The notes: generated by a model not told the origin, from the sequence alone. Positions 34,621 to 46,767 are shown, numbered from the stretch's first letter. The stretch: 64,000 nt of DNA from Cynocephalus volans (GCF_027409185.1 NC_084464.1:76318095-76382094), one strand, 5' to 3'. Made by a program: numbers and translations.

Positions 34621-34698
34621 AGCAACTTGAATAAGAACCAGCAGAAACAATAACAGCAAAGCAACTTGAATAAGAACCAGCAGAAACAATAACAGCAA
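34621..34698 (+). repeat. 39-bp exact tandem duplication
   Basis: The unit beginning agcaacttgaataagaacca is present twice head to tail (34621-34659 and 34660-34698) without a mismatch. Confidence 0.95.
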
Positions 34699-35370
34699 AA
34701 CAGACCCAGATGTACTTCAGAGAGCAGAATAATAAGACATAGATTATAAGTCAACTGTACTTAATATGTTTACATAAATAAATAATTGAACATATCTGAA
34801 GAGGATTCAGAAATATAAATAGTGCCATAGCACATACGAAAGGCAATGAGACCATCTCGCAATGAAAAATACGATAATTGAAATTAAATCCACCTGCTCT
34901 AGTTTCAAAGACAATCCTGAGAACTATTCTGGTTGGGAGAAATTATGGGCGAGGACACTAGTGGGGAGAGTTACTATGTTCGGGAGTATTTGTAGCTTTG
35001 AATGATGGGAGGAGGGTGGTGTACGGAGGCTCCGGTAACCAGAGCTCCCAGAGCTGCAGAGCTCTCAGAGGCACTGACTGCCTCTGACAGATGGTAGCAT
35101 CACCATCAGCTCCAGATTCTCACTCAGTGGGAGCCAGGCTGCTCTGAGAAAGAAGGAAAAGCAATGGGAGAGAAGGGCACATTGTCAAGTTGTTCAGAAG
35201 TTAGAACTGAAGACTGCCTGTGCCTTATAACTTCCAAATATGGTCCAGAGCAGAGGGGAATAATCAGCATAATAAATAATTATATTCATACTTCTGTTTA
35301 TGAAACGAATTGCTTCAGAGGCTCCTGAGAATCAGCTGTAACTAAATAAGACCATGTACTACACATGAAT
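34699..35370. other. Intergenic, no recognised element
   Basis: The part at 34900-35200 is purine-rich with many GAG/CAG-type words, but has no frame or named repeat. Confidence 0.4.
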
Positions 35371-35373
35371 TTT

Positions 35374-35529
35374 TTCTTTTTGACCGGTAAGGGGATCGCA
35401 ACCCTCAGCACAGTGTGGTCTGCACCACGCTCAGCCAGTGAGAGCACCGGCCAGCCCTATATAGGATCCGAACCCGCAGCCTCGGCGCTACCAGCGCCGC
35501 ACTCTCCTGAGTGAGCCACCAGGCTGGCC
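35374..35529 (-). mobile_element. t-SINE/CYN dimer (minus)
   Basis: Minus-strand order: unit one ggctcactcaggagagtgcg, unit two beginning near cggtgctctcactggctgag, closing ttaccggtca-type end and a short A-rich tail (T-rich at 35371-35380). Flanks share tgaatttt (35365-35373 and 35532-35539). B boxes (ggttcggatcc on the minus strand near 35465) are kept. Confidence 0.88.
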
Positions 35530-35885
35530 TGTGAATTTTCAGTTCAATTCTTACAAGCCAAGAACTGAAGTTTATCAAATCTTTTCATCAGGTTAGACTT
35601 CTGACCAAGGTGGAAGATCTTACTTAAGGAAATAAAAAATCCTAATGGTAGAGGAATTATAGAACTTGGCACCCAGAAGGAACCAGAGAATTAATGTTTC
35701 TAGACCCCTTATTTCACAGATAAGTAAGCTGAAGCTTAGAGAGGGTAAGTGTGGGAAGCACAAGATCACACAGAACATCTCCCAACGTCTGGCTTGAAAC
35801 TGAAGTGACACAGTCAACCAAAGCAGCCTCCCTTGATTCAGCTTTCCTTTGTCAGAGTGTCCGCCACTGGGGTAAGAAAGCTGAG
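35530..35885. other. Intergenic with a MIR-like trace
   Basis: A MIR-like piece (minus) is visible at about 35690-35810: ttatttcacagataagtaag, then aagatcacacagaacatc. The rest is not recognised. A 115-codon minus frame at 35620-35967 overlaps the SINE and is not a gene. Confidence 0.45.
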
Positions 35886-35891
35886 CACCTG

Positions 35892-36069
35892 GAGCCAGCC
35901 CGTGGCTCACTCGGGAGAGTGGGTTGCTGATAGCTGATAACACCAAGGCCACGGATTCGGATCCCATGTAGGTGATGGCCGGTTAGCTCAATGGGTGAGC
36001 GTGATGCTGACACCACCATACGAGGGTTAAGATCCCCTTACCGGTCATCTTTTTAAAAAAAAAAAGAAA
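35892..36069 (+). mobile_element. t-SINE/CYN dimer (plus) with clear target duplication
   Basis: Unit one: gagccagcccgtggctcact to cggattcggatcccatgtag. Unit two: gatggccggttagctcaatg to gttaagatccccttaccggt. An A-rich tail follows (36050-36069). Target duplications aagaaagctgagcacctg (35874-35891) and aagaaagctgaccacctg (36070-36087) differ by one base. Confidence 0.95.
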
Positions 36070-36087
36070 AAGAAAGCTGACCACCTG

Positions 36088-36695
36088 AGAGGTGTTGAAT
36101 CTATCAAGCAACTGACTGGTTCACATCCAAGGGAGTTTTCAGAAATTGGTCTGGGTTCTGGACTACTGATTTTTTCCTGTAATTTTGAAATAACCCTTCA
36201 CAAAGGAAAGATTGACATATGTATTTATTTGCTGAACTGATATATAGAATGGCTGTTTCTGCACAGAGTTTGAAAACTGTTTTCACAGGCATTTATTACT
36301 CTAATATGTTTGGAAGGATCATCACAAATTCGAACAGCAAATAACAATTCAAACCAACATATTCATCAGCTCCAAACAGAACTAAATCTCAATTAGTGAG
36401 AGTGTTGAGATTAACTTGAAAACAGGATATGCTAAAATTATTTTCAAAAAATAAGCTAAACTACTATTTTTACTTCATTTGTACCCATTTTTGTTGTTAG
36501 AAATACAAAATGGAATGCATTTAGTAATTTTTCCCTACTAGTAATATGTATATTTTTCATGTGTAATACATATGCTCAAACCATCTTAGACAGATAAATA
36601 TGTATTTATATACACACGTCATTACTGTTATTATTATTTGTACCTTTTGCTAGAGTAAGTTGCAGACATGATGCACTGCAACTAAATACTTCAGT
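36088..36695. other. Intergenic, no recognised element
   Basis: AT-rich. Nothing recognised. Confidence 0.45.
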
Positions 36696-36699
36696 GTGA

Positions 36700-38860
36700 A
36701 TCTATGAAAATCCTACAGCTAACGTCATACTTAAGAGTGAAAACCTGAATGTTTTCTGCCTAAGATCAGGGATGTCTGCTTTGGCCACTTCTATTCAACA
36801 CTGCATTGAAAATTCTAGACAGGTAACTTAAGTAAGAAAAAGAAATAAAAGACATTCAGATTAGAAAGGAAGACATAAAACTCTCTCTATTTGCTGATGA
36901 CATAATCTTGTACACAGAATATCGCAAGTAATCTACTAACAAGGTAGAAGAACAATAAACAAGTTAAGCAAGGTTGAAGGATACAAGACCAATAATGAAA
37001 AATCAGTTCGATTTCTGTACATTATCAATGAACAAACCAAAATGACATTAAGAAAACGATTTTGTTTACAATGGCAAAATTTGTACTTTCGAGAACTATA
37101 AAACATTGTTGACAGAAATTAAAGAAGACCTAAATAAATGGAAGGACATCCCATGTTCATTAACCAGAAGATTTAATATTGTTAAGATGGGAATAGATTC
37201 CAAATTGATTGGAAATAGATTCCAAATAGATTCCAGATTTAACATAAACCCTATCAAAATCTCATCTGCCTTTTTTGAATAAATTAGCAAACTGATTCTA
37301 AAATTCAAATGGAAATGCAAGGGACCCAGAATACCCAAAACAATTAACAACAATAAAAAGAACAAAGGTGGAGGACTCCTGCCTTCTGATTTCAAATCTT
37401 ACTAAAATCTATAATAATCAAGACTGTGTGGTACTGGCATAAGGATAGACATATAGATCAATGGAAAAAATTGATAGTCCAAAAATAAACCTTCACATTA
37501 TGGTCAACTGATTTATGACAAAGGTAACAAGACAATTCAATGGAGAAGTAATAATCTTTTTAACAAACAATTCTGGGACAACCCGATATCCGCTTGCAAA
37601 GAAATAAAGTTGTACCCCTCCCTTACACCATACATAACTCTAAATTGATCATAGACAAAAATGTAAGAGCTAAAACTATAAAACTCTTAGAAGAAAGCAC
37701 AGGAACACATCTTACGATCCTGGGTTAAGAAGTAAGTGGTTTCTTGTCCCAAAAGCACAAGTGACAAGAGAAAAAAATAAGTAAAATAGACTTCATCAAA
37801 ATTTAAAACTTTTGTACTTCAAAGGATACCATAATGAGAGTTAAAAGACATCCCACAGAATGGGAGAAAATATTTGCAATTCATACATCTGACAAGGGAC
37901 TTGTGTCCAGAATATATAAAGAACATTTATAACTCAATAGTAAAAATACAAATAGGCAAAGGATCTGAATACACATTTCTTCAAAGAAGATATACAAATG
38001 GCCAATAAGTACATGCAAAGATGCTTAACGTTATTAGCTGTTATGGAAATGCAAATGAAAACCACAATGAAATACCACTTCATACACACTATGATAGCTA
38101 TAATCAAAAAGATAGACAATTTCCCACTGCTTCACTTGACTAGCCTAAAAAATTTTAATTTAATTTAAAAAATATATAATAACAGGTGCTGGCAAGGATG
38201 TGGAGAAATTAGAATCCTTATACACTGCTGATGGGAACAGAAAATACACAGCTGCTTTGAAAAAATGTTTGCTGATTTCCCAAAATGTTAAATATCGAGT
38301 AACCATATGATCCAGCAATTACACTACTAAGTATGTAACCAAGAGAAATTAAAACATATATCCCCACAGAAACTCATACATAAAGGTCATAGCAGCATTA
38401 TTCACAACAGTAAAAAATGGGAACACCCCAAATGTGTAACTGATGAATTCATAAATAAAATGTGGTATATTCATAAAATGGAATAATATTATAAGGTAAG
38501 TAAAAGGAATGGAATACTGAAAACATTATGCTAGGTGAAAGAAACCAGTCGCAGATGACCTCGTGTGGTATAATTCCATTTGTAGGAAATGTCTACCATA
38601 GGTAAATCCATAGAGACAGAAAGTACATTTGTGTTTGTCTAGGGCTGGGGGAAGATTGGAAGGAAATGGGAAGTGTTTGCTAGTGAGTATCGGGTTTCTT
38701 TTTGGGGTGATGAAAATGTTTTATATCGATTGTAATGATAATTGCACAACTCTGAATACAGTAAGCACCATTGAGTAGTATATTAAATGAGTGAATTGTG
38801 TGGTTGTTAATTATATCTAAAGAAGTTGTTTTATAAAAAGAAAAAATATGTTCTATTAAA
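36700..38860 (+). mobile_element. L1 LINE, 3' half (plus)
   Basis: Begins within ORF2 reverse transcriptase: the palm motif FADD is at 36890-36901, preceded by an ITQGDPLSP-like broken region and followed by the whole C-terminal part to about 38110 (gggaaaatatttgcaattca-type landmarks near 37862). The 3' UTR runs from about 38600 (gtctagggctgggggaagat) to the A-rich end near 38850. Many stops and frame changes; an old L1M element. About the last 2.1 kb of a 6-kb element. Confidence 0.9.
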
Positions 38861-39535
38861 GTGAAAAACTAAAGAATTAAAATGTCTAATCAATTATAGA
38901 CTTTAAGATTTGCTGGCAGTTTAAAAAACATTTTCACACTGTGGGTGTATAGGTAAAGTACCATGTTCAAAAGTTACCTGGATTAGTTTATTTTTCACTG
39001 TAGTTATGTTTATTTGAAATATAATTAGGTTCATTTGTTTTGTTTATTTTTAATTTTAGGTTTTTTCTCCGACCTTATTGATTTCATTTTATTTTTAATA
39101 TTTAAAACATTTATATTTCCAAATTAAATACTGTGCATATTATACTCAGAGAAGTGTTGTTCTCTTCCTTATTCTTTCCACTTCATTTCCACCCAAACCC
39201 TGTATGTGACCAAATTCATTAGTTTTTTGCTATCTTTTCTGTTTCTTTTTAGGAAAAGATTTTTGAAAAGCAACAAAGTAAAAAAAGGAAGCATTAAAAA
39301 CTGAAAACAACAAAATTGGAGGATGGAACTAATATGAAAATGGATGAGTTCACTTATTAAAATTTCCAGTTTGAATTATAAAGCAAAACCAAAATATAAG
39401 CACCAAATAAGAGGCACATATAAAACAAAGTGACTCAGAGTTTGAAAGTAAAAGGTCAAAGGTATATCAAACAAAATCATACAGAATGAAATAGGGACCC
39501 CAATATTAATACCAGACAAGGTTGAATTTACAGGA
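38861..39535. other. Intergenic, no recognised element
   Basis: AT-rich with an A-rich run near 39280. No frame or named repeat. Confidence 0.4.
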
Positions 39536-39539
39536 AAAA

Positions 39540-40195
39540 GCATTAAACTAGACAAAGAAGATGACTACAGTGATAAAAGGATATGATAAAAATGCATACA
39601 CATTGAACCAGCAATTCTGTTTTTAGTTAAGATGTATGTAAAGGTTGTAATTACAGTGGTGTTTAGAATAGCAAAAGGCTGAAATATAGCAAAAAAAAAA
39701 AAAAAAAAAAAAACTATCATTAGAAAACACATTGAAGTTATAATACAAAATGCTATGTAGTCGAGGAAAATAATGTACTGCTTAGGAAGAGCCTCCAAAA
39801 AATATTTTTAAACAATGACAGAAAAAGTAAGATACAAAATAGTGTGTACAATATGCTTCCATTTGCAGTTATATTCTGTGTGCACTTAGACAATTTTGGG
39901 AGGATCTATAAATTGCTTCTGGGGAGGAAGATTGAGGAACTGGGTTGAAGAGGTTTTTTTGTGTGTGTATTTTTAAAGATGTACCTTCTTACCCTATTTG
40001 TATGTACTCATATAAACTTTTCAACTAAAAATTGGTAAAGGGCCACGAAAATGTATAATGTTGAATATGCTAACTATCCTGATTTGAGTATCACACATTG
40101 CACATAGGTATTGATATTCAGCTCTGTACCCCACAAATATTTACAATCAACTATGTTACAAAAAATATATATAGATTGCAAAAAAAAGCTGATTT
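39540..40195 (+). mobile_element. Probable L1M 3' region (plus)
   Basis: The end (gctctgtaccccacaaatat near 40120) is typical of an L1M 3' terminus, and an earlier part (gtgcacttagacaattttgg) fits the 3' UTR. A pure A run of about 22 bases lies at 39691-39713. Confidence 0.5.
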
Positions 40196-40515
40196 AAAAA
40201 GGCTTAAAAGATGAAAATCTCTTCCATGTCCAATATTCTATTATATCATAGTACTGTATAACACTGTCCAGAAGAGAATCTCCAAGAATCAATTATAAAT
40301 TAAGATATAAACATTAGAAAATGGTGGCCCGTGTGTACTGAAACTTGAGGACTGCTGAATGTTTTGTAAAAACTATGTGTTTAATTTCATTACTATAAGA
40401 TTGGAATCATAGTATGTACCACTGAATAAGTGTTATTTCTTTCTAAGATGAAATGAATAGTCTACAAAGGCCAGTTTCTTGAAATAAGTGGGAAAGTTGT
40501 AGGCACCATAGAAGA
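40196..40515. other. Intergenic, no recognised element
   Basis: AT-rich, nothing recognised. Confidence 0.4.
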
Positions 40516-40519
40516 GTAC

Positions 40520-40720
40520 GTGTTTGTATCAGGCCGAAGTTTGAATACTGGCTTACCACTTACTTTCTGTGTGACCTCGAGCAAATCTCTTTCTCTTTGA
40601 GCCTAACATTTCTCTTATATAAAGGGGAAACTATTTCTACCCTTCTGGTCTCATGAGGGGTTGTAGGGATCCAGCGAGAAAATGAATATGAAGAGGCTTG
40701 CCATGTCCAAGGGGTTATTA
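40520..40720 (+). mobile_element. MIR SINE (plus)
   Basis: ggcttaccacttactttctg, tgtgacctcgagcaaatctc, tataaaggggaaactatttc and gggttgtagggatccagcga follow the MIR consensus order. Confidence 0.75.
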
Positions 40721-41719
40721 ATTTCACTAAACATCAATTACCTACTCAGTATACACAAATCATGCATTGAAAACATCTAGAAAAGGAATAGATAGATATT
40801 CAATCATCAGCTTCCTTGAGTTTTCTGAGGAGACTGAACAACTGAGCAGCCACCATGGACCTACTGGCTCAGAGCACATGGGGGATATATTGCTAACTAA
40901 TGTATAAACCAGATCCTTAATCGAACATCCGAGATTAAGCTGCTTGTCAAATACCTAATTTCTGGATCATGGAATGGTAAGGAAGTTCTCAGGATAAGGT
41001 TTGAGGTACTTAAATTACTGAGACCTCAGAAACTCATGGTTGCTACAGCAAATATACTACTACATCTTGCTTCAGGAAAATTGTCATTTCAAAGGCTAGT
41101 GTAAGAAGAGTACGGAGAGATGGCCTAATCAAAAGGCGATTTTAATAATTCATAGCTCAGATTAATTGTTGGAAATGCCCTTTCCACATGTGATCCCAAC
41201 GGAAAGGAACAAAGGAGTTTTTCTCTAATAAGGTAAAGATTGCAGGTAGAACAGAGCTAGCCTTGGGCAGTCTCTGAGGGCTTCAGGTGCAGCAATAGAA
41301 CACTGTGTGTACAATTTGCAGGCACACTCTCACACAGAAACCTGTATCTCCAAAGATGAACTGAAACTTTTGTGCGTTAAAGAGGTATTAGTATGACAAA
41401 AAAGTATTGCTTAATAATTCAGCACACACATTAACTCGAGAAGGGTTTAAAAGTCATTTATTGGAAAGAGCACATTACTGTCAGCCCATTTTCAATTGGT
41501 AATTTTATTACCATTTTATGCCAAAGGGTATCATTTCTCTTTGTTAATATTTTCTTTTATATTCAATTTAATGTTTTTATGAGACAAATTTATTAGATCA
41601 TAAGGTACTAGTTCTTAATTATTTTTTATCTCTCTGAGTTTTTCCATTCCTCTGCTGTTTCTTAAAAATTCTTTTTCCCTGGAAAATATAACAGAATTTC
41701 AGTAACAAGAAATTAAGCA
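40721..41719. other. Intergenic, no recognised element
   Basis: Single-copy-looking sequence without a coding frame. Confidence 0.4.
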
Positions 41720-41823
41720 GGCCGGCTGGTTAGCTCATTTGGTTAGAGTGTGGTGCTGGTAACACCGAGGTCGAGGGTTTGGATCCCCTTACTGGCCAGA
41801 TGCTCCCCCTCTCCCCAAAAGGA
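41720..41823 (+). mobile_element. t-SINE/CYN monomer (plus) with target duplication
   Basis: One tRNA-Ile-like unit: gccggctggttagctcattt (A box), then aacaccgaggtcgagggttt and ggatccccttactggcca (B box and acceptor end), followed by a C/A-rich tail instead of poly(A). Target duplications are aagaaattaagca (41707-41719) and aagaaattaaaca (41824-41836). The gene-like fold is lost in places, and the tail and duplications mark it as a SINE rather than a tRNA gene. Confidence 0.88.
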
Positions 41824-42438
41824 AAGAAATTAAACAAAGGTTTAAAATAATAGTTGTTTATCTAATACAGGCTCAGGGTGACTAAGTAGAACAGTAATTG
41901 TCTTAAAAAAGAAAGTGGGATATTAGTGGCTAACGAGCTTACTATGCACAACAGAATGATAGATGCTTTTTAAAAAGAGGGAAAATAAATTTAGGTTCCC
42001 CGCAACACAGAAAAGTAGTAGTTCTGGTTTTTGCTGACCACACCACAGCTGAGATAAATGGTTCAATTTAGGAAAACATCATCTAGGTGAGATATGGACG
42101 AGGGCCATCAGAGCAGAAGGAATCTGGAAAGAGTCATGGGAAGAAGCATGGAAGGAATTTGGGTGAGTTGACCTGGGGAAGAGAACAAAAGAGGGAGACA
42201 GGACAATGGTCTGAAAAGAAAGAGCCACTAAGTTAAAGAAAATGTGAACTTGTTTTATATTTATTCACAGAGCTAGGATTCTTGTGCAGAAATCAGAGGG
42301 AAATACATTCTGGGCTAAATTATTTAAAATTATGTTTCGACAAATAAGACATATAGAAAAATAGAAATGCTATCTTGGAAAGTAGCCATTTCCCACCATT
42401 CAAGCAGAAGATAAATGGGTATCTCTCAGGAATACTCT
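41824..42438. other. Intergenic, no recognised element
   Basis: Purine-rich in parts; nothing recognised. Confidence 0.4.
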
Positions 42439-42440
42439 AT

Positions 42441-42652
42441 AGCAGCACTGTCCAATTCATACTTTGTGTGGTGATGGAAATGTCTTATATCTGTCTTGTC
42501 AATACAGTAATCACTAGCCACATGGGGCAAACTGCCCTTCAGATATGACTGAGGAACTGAATTATTTTATTTTAAGTAGTTGGAATTTAAATGTAAACAG
42601 CCACATGGAGGTAGTGGCTACCATATTGGAGAGTGCAGCTATAGAGTTGCGA
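42441..42652 (+). mobile_element. hAT-type DNA transposon relic
   Basis: Starts agcactgtccaattcatact and ends ccatattggagagtgcagct, with cactagccacatggggcaaa and gactgaggaactgaattatt inside: the layout of a common hAT-Charlie MITE of mammals. The ends are inverted repeats of the ca(g/c)tgtccaat type. Subfamily not assigned. Confidence 0.6.
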
Positions 42653-42707
42653 AGAAATCCCCATATTGTGCTGGAATTTGGAATAAACCACTTCTAAGAG
42701 TTCTTCT

Positions 42708-42880
42708 TCTTTTTTTTTTTTTTTTTAAAAGATGACCAGTAAGGGGATCTTAACCCTTGACTTGGTGTTGTGAGCACTATGCTCAGCCAGTGAGCGAACC
42801 GGCCATCTGTATATGGGATCCGAACCCGGGGCCTTGGTGTTATCAGCACCGTACTCTCCCGAGTGAGCCACGGGCCGGCC
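42708..42880 (-). mobile_element. t-SINE/CYN dimer (minus) with perfect target duplication
   Basis: Minus-strand order: ggccggcccgtggctcactc, then gaacccggggcc region reversed, second unit ggccggttcgctcactggct, then ttaccggtcat-like end and poly(A) (T run at 42711-42726). Both flanks carry ctaagagttcttct (42694-42707 and 42881-42894) without a mismatch, so this is probably a younger copy. A 117-codon plus frame (42757-43110) crosses it and is not a gene. Confidence 0.95.
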
Positions 42881-42949
42881 CTAAGAGTTCTTCTAACCTT
42901 ACCTCCCAGTGCCTCCCCTCACCCTTGCTCCATACCCCACCTCCATACC

Positions 42950-43265
42950 CCACTCCAGTAATACCAAACTGCTTACATTGTGTTGAATACACAATGTTTT
43001 TTCATGTTTTAAGTGTTTTCTTTGCATGGAATGTCCTCCTTCAACGTGTTTTAATTTTAATCATACTTCCTAACATGTTCAGTTATTCCTCCTTGGAAAA
43101 CCTTTCCTGATACCCCAACACTTACCTCTTCTGTATCTTGGACATATGTGTCTTATTAAACATTCTCACCATCTATTTACATATCCCTCTAACCCACTTG
43201 CTTTGAGTTTCTTAAGGGTAGGGCAATTTTATATCCCCAGCATCTAACATAACTGGCTTCCATAG
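42950..43265 (+). mobile_element. L2 LINE 3' end (plus)
   Basis: Order cttggaaaacctttcctgat, ctaacccacttgctttgagt, cttaagggtagggcaatttt, tatccccagcatctaacata matches L2. Confidence 0.65.
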
Positions 43266-44005
43266 CAGTGCCAATGAATAGAAATGGAGATGAACATGCC
43301 TGATACTCCAACTGACACACATATTTACAAAATGATTCCTAAGAAATCTCTTTCACATAAGGGCAAATGCTACAATTTATAACCTATAAATAAGAATAAA
43401 GGAGTCAAGGTTTTAAAATAATTTGTCTAATATCATGCAAAAATAGTAAGGAGAAGAAGTTGGCATATGTTAATATTTTAACACCCACATCACTGCCCCA
43501 TTCCTGAACATCATTGTGTCAGGTTAAGTACATTACTCTGGAAGAGTTTTAATTAAAGCTCTTAAAAAACTGCAGGGGACCTCACAATATCCTTCTGCTT
43601 TCTAGCAGTGAGATCCAAAAAGGCTAAATATGTTTGCTCAGCTACAAAGTGTCAGATTTGGCTTTAAAACCAGCTCTCCTATTTATTAAGAATTTATGTG
43701 TCTGATATACCATACTGGTTGTTATTGTAAGATTAAATATGTGTTAATATTTTCCTGATTTCAAAATAATACTTGCTTTTTATAGAAACCTTTAAAATAA
43801 AGAAAAATAGAAGCATATAGAGAATAAAGATCATCCATAATTAACAAATGCAAAAATTGGTTTACTCATTCACCATGTTAAATGCCTTCTACCAAAGATC
43901 ACCTCATGTATGACACATGAGGTGTCGTTGAACGAGTTTGGTGTATTACTTGTTGTATTGAAGGAAAACATACATACTCCATAGAGAATCATAGGGTGTC
44001 TCAAT
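43266..44005. other. Intergenic, no recognised element
   Basis: AT-rich; no recognisable gene or repeat. Confidence 0.4.
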
Positions 44006-44019
44006 AAGAGTATTAGTAA

Positions 44020-44162
44020 CAATTCCTTGAACTTGTTAAGACAAGAGAACAGATATGATGTTGATGGTGGGGGAGGGGGGAGAGAAAAGGGGGAAAAGAG
44101 GAATTGGTAAAGGGACACAAGAATCAACTACATTGTATATTGATAAAGTAAAATTTTAAAAA
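44020..44162 (+). mobile_element. Short L1 3'-end insertion (plus) with target duplication
   Basis: About 140 bases with a G-rich polypurine tract (gggggaggggggagag near 44069-44086) followed by acattgtatattgataaagt and an A-rich tail. Target duplications: aagagtattagtaa (44006-44019) and aagagtgttagtaa (44163-44176). This is a strongly 5'-truncated L1; the 3' UTR type resembles the tail of the composite elements at 51-56 kb. Confidence 0.7.
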
Positions 44163-44560
44163 AAGAGTGTTAGTAAGAATGTATTATAGGATCTGTGCTT
44201 TTGTTGAGTGATTTGGGAGAGGGTCTAAGGATGAAGGGAGGTGATTTCACTCTAGATTGGTTGCTGTCAAAAAGCAGGACAGTTCTGTGATTGAGTATCT
44301 CAATAAGTCTTATTCAGAGGGAGGACAGACTAGAATGAGGATAAAGTTGTAATTTGTAAAGAAGAAGCCATGAATCATTTTGTCCAAGAGAGGAGGCATT
44401 TGTCATTTTAGGGGTAGCACATTGACTTTGTTTTTGCCTGTTCTTAGACAGAATTATGAACTGGCCTTATTTGTCTAATAGGAATATAACAAGGCCCACC
44501 TGTGAGTGTCAGGCCAGTTCTGAATGTCAGGAGCTTCTGCTATTTTTTGTTTATCTTTCT
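44163..44560. other. Intergenic, no recognised element
   Basis: Nothing recognised beyond general purine richness. Confidence 0.35.
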
Positions 44561-44564
44561 TTCT

Positions 44565-46650
44565 CAACTCAAATATTCATTCAATAAATATTCAAAAAGT
44601 AAATACTCATTCAATAAATGTTATGAGTGCTGACATAACAGATAAATGGGTCAGACTGTAGCGAACAGAGCATAGTCCATGTCCTACTGCGCATTATAGT
44701 CTAATGTGGGGACAAATAAGCAAACAAATAAATATACAAAACAAGGTCAAATATCAGTAATGCCAAATGCTATGAAAATAAATAAATAAAGCAAGGAAAG
44801 AAACCTGAGTGGTAGCAGATTTATTTCAGATAAGGTAGGCAGGAAAGGCTGCTTTTGGGTGATTGGATCCGAGATCTGAACCAAGTGAAGAGGGAACAAC
44901 TGCAAGTCCCCTGGGGGGAGGGGAGCAGGGTAGCTGACGTGTTTGAAGAACAGCGGGGAGGCCGGTGGGTTGGCAATGGAGTGATGAGGGTCTGTGGTGG
45001 GAGAGCAGGGCCAAGGGAGGGGTGGCGGAAGGGAAGTCAGGTCACGCAGGGCTTTGTAAGCAATGATGAAGTGTTTGGATTTTATTCTAAATGTAGTGGA
45101 AATTATTGAGAGGTTTTGAGCAGGAAATGAGCATGATTTTGTGTGTATATACTAATAGCTTTATTGATGTATAATTGGTACACAGAGAATTGCATATATT
45201 TTAAAGAATCACTCTAGCTGCTAAGGAGAGAATATCTATGAAAGGGCAGCGGGGGGGAGGCATGATATAAGCTGGGTACCAGTTAAAATATATCTCCATT
45301 AGTCTAGTGACAGATGATGCATTATTTGATATGGGAGCCACATGTTTGTTATATGTGGCTATTGAGCACTTGAAATATGGCTAGTCCAAACTGAGATGTG
45401 TTATAAGTATAAAATATACACAGGATTTTGAAGACAGTCTGAAAAAACAATGTTAAATTTCCCCATTAATAATTTTTGCATTTATTATACATTAAAATGA
45501 TAATATTTGGATGTATTTGGTTAAATAAGATGTGTAATTAAATTTTACTTGCTTCTTTTTACCTTTTTTAATGTGGCTACTAGAAAATTAGAATTAAAAC
45601 ATGTGCCTCGTTATATTCCCACTGGATGGCACTGGTTTAGAGTCATCGGGTGAAGGTGTTGAGGAAAGGTCAGATACATGATGTATTTCTAAGGTATTCT
45701 TGGCATTGCTTGCCGATAAGTTGGGTGAGGGGTGTGAGAGAAAGAAAAAAATCAAGGATAATTTTAAGGTTTCAATTTGAGTATATGGACGAATGGAAGT
45801 GCTGTTTACTGAACTGGGGAAAGCTGTAGTAGGAGCAGATTTTGGGAGGCTGGGGGTGGAGATCAAACGTTCCATTTTGGACACATGAAATTTAAGGTGT
45901 CTTGGAGAAAACCAAATGGAGATGTCTAGTGGGCAGTTCAAGGGAGAGGTTGGAGATGGGGATATAAATTTATGAGCCATAGGTACATAGATAACATTTA
46001 AAGCCATGGGGCCATGGGACTGGATGAGATCACCATAGAAGTAAGGCTGATGGAGAAAAGAAGTGATCCAAGTAGTGAGTCCAGGAGCACTAGGAAGAAA
46101 ACAGGATCTGTTGGAAAAAAAGACCACGAGAGCATAATATCCCAGAAGTCAAATGAAGAAAGTTTTTCAGGAATGTGGGAGTGATCAGCTTTATCAAATG
46201 CTGCTGAGAGATCCAGTATGAGGAGGACTGAAAAGCAACCACTGGATTTGAAAATGTGGATAAGAACATTTTCAATGGAATGGTGGAGAGGAAGTCCTGG
46301 TATAAGTTAGTGAAAGAGAGATTGGGAGCTGAGGAAGAAGACACAGTGATTAAAGCATCTGCTGTAGTTTTGCTGCATGGGGGAGTGAGAAGTGAAAGGT
46401 ATCTGGAGGGCATGGGGTCTAGTGACAAGTATAGGGGTTGCCTTAGACAGGAGCCCACATAGTCCCTCCATTGCAACAGAAGGGAAGTCAGAGAGCACGG
46501 ATGCAGGTGTGTGGGGAGCTGGGGGTGGTGAGTGCATTTGGAAGTTTTCTTTGGATTGACTTAATTTTCTTAGTGAAATGAGAAACAAGACATCTTCTGA
46601 GAGCAAGGAGGGGGAGACTGTTGAAAGCACAAAGAAAGAAGAGAACATGT
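44565..46650 (-). mobile_element. Large L2/CR1-type LINE relic (minus)
   Basis: On the minus strand the RT region is visible around 46070-45780 as GDLIQSHG, then a decayed YADD-like segment, ISPSPTSPL and LDISIWFSPRHLKFHVSKME. Toward the 3' end (45300-44565) the typical ctctagctgctaagga and gtcaggtcacgcagggcttt landmarks appear in reverse order. All frames are broken. Interrupted by an L1 scrap at about 45140-45215 and a hAT element at 45333-45631. The group name is tentative between L2 and other CR1-clade LINEs. Confidence 0.65.
45333..45631 (+). mobile_element. hAT-Charlie MITE (MER58-like) inserted in LINE
   Basis: Contains tatgtggctattgagcactt, gctagtccaaactgagatgt, tttttacctttttta and atgtggctactagaaaatta, ending ttcccactggatggcactg. 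It follows a common hAT MITE I know as MER58 or a close relative. It splits the LINE, so it is younger. Confidence 0.65.
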
Positions 46651-46767
46651 GAAATAGTCACCTTGAAAAGTGGGAGAGTGATATTAATAGGGAAGATTTT
46701 AGCTCCTGGATCACTGTCACTCTCTGCAAAACTAGTCCTTTCATAAAATGCAATTATTTTAGTATCT
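46651..46767. other. Spacer between divergent LINE relics
   Basis: About 120 bases that belong to neither LINE as far as I can tell. Confidence 0.4.

Noticed and set aside
41720-41823. Possible functional tRNA-Ile gene
   Set aside because: Target duplications, a tail and mismatches in the stems show a SINE copy rather than a tRNA gene.
42757-43110. 117-codon plus frame
   Set aside because: Starts inside a minus-strand t-SINE and runs into an L2; it is not a gene.
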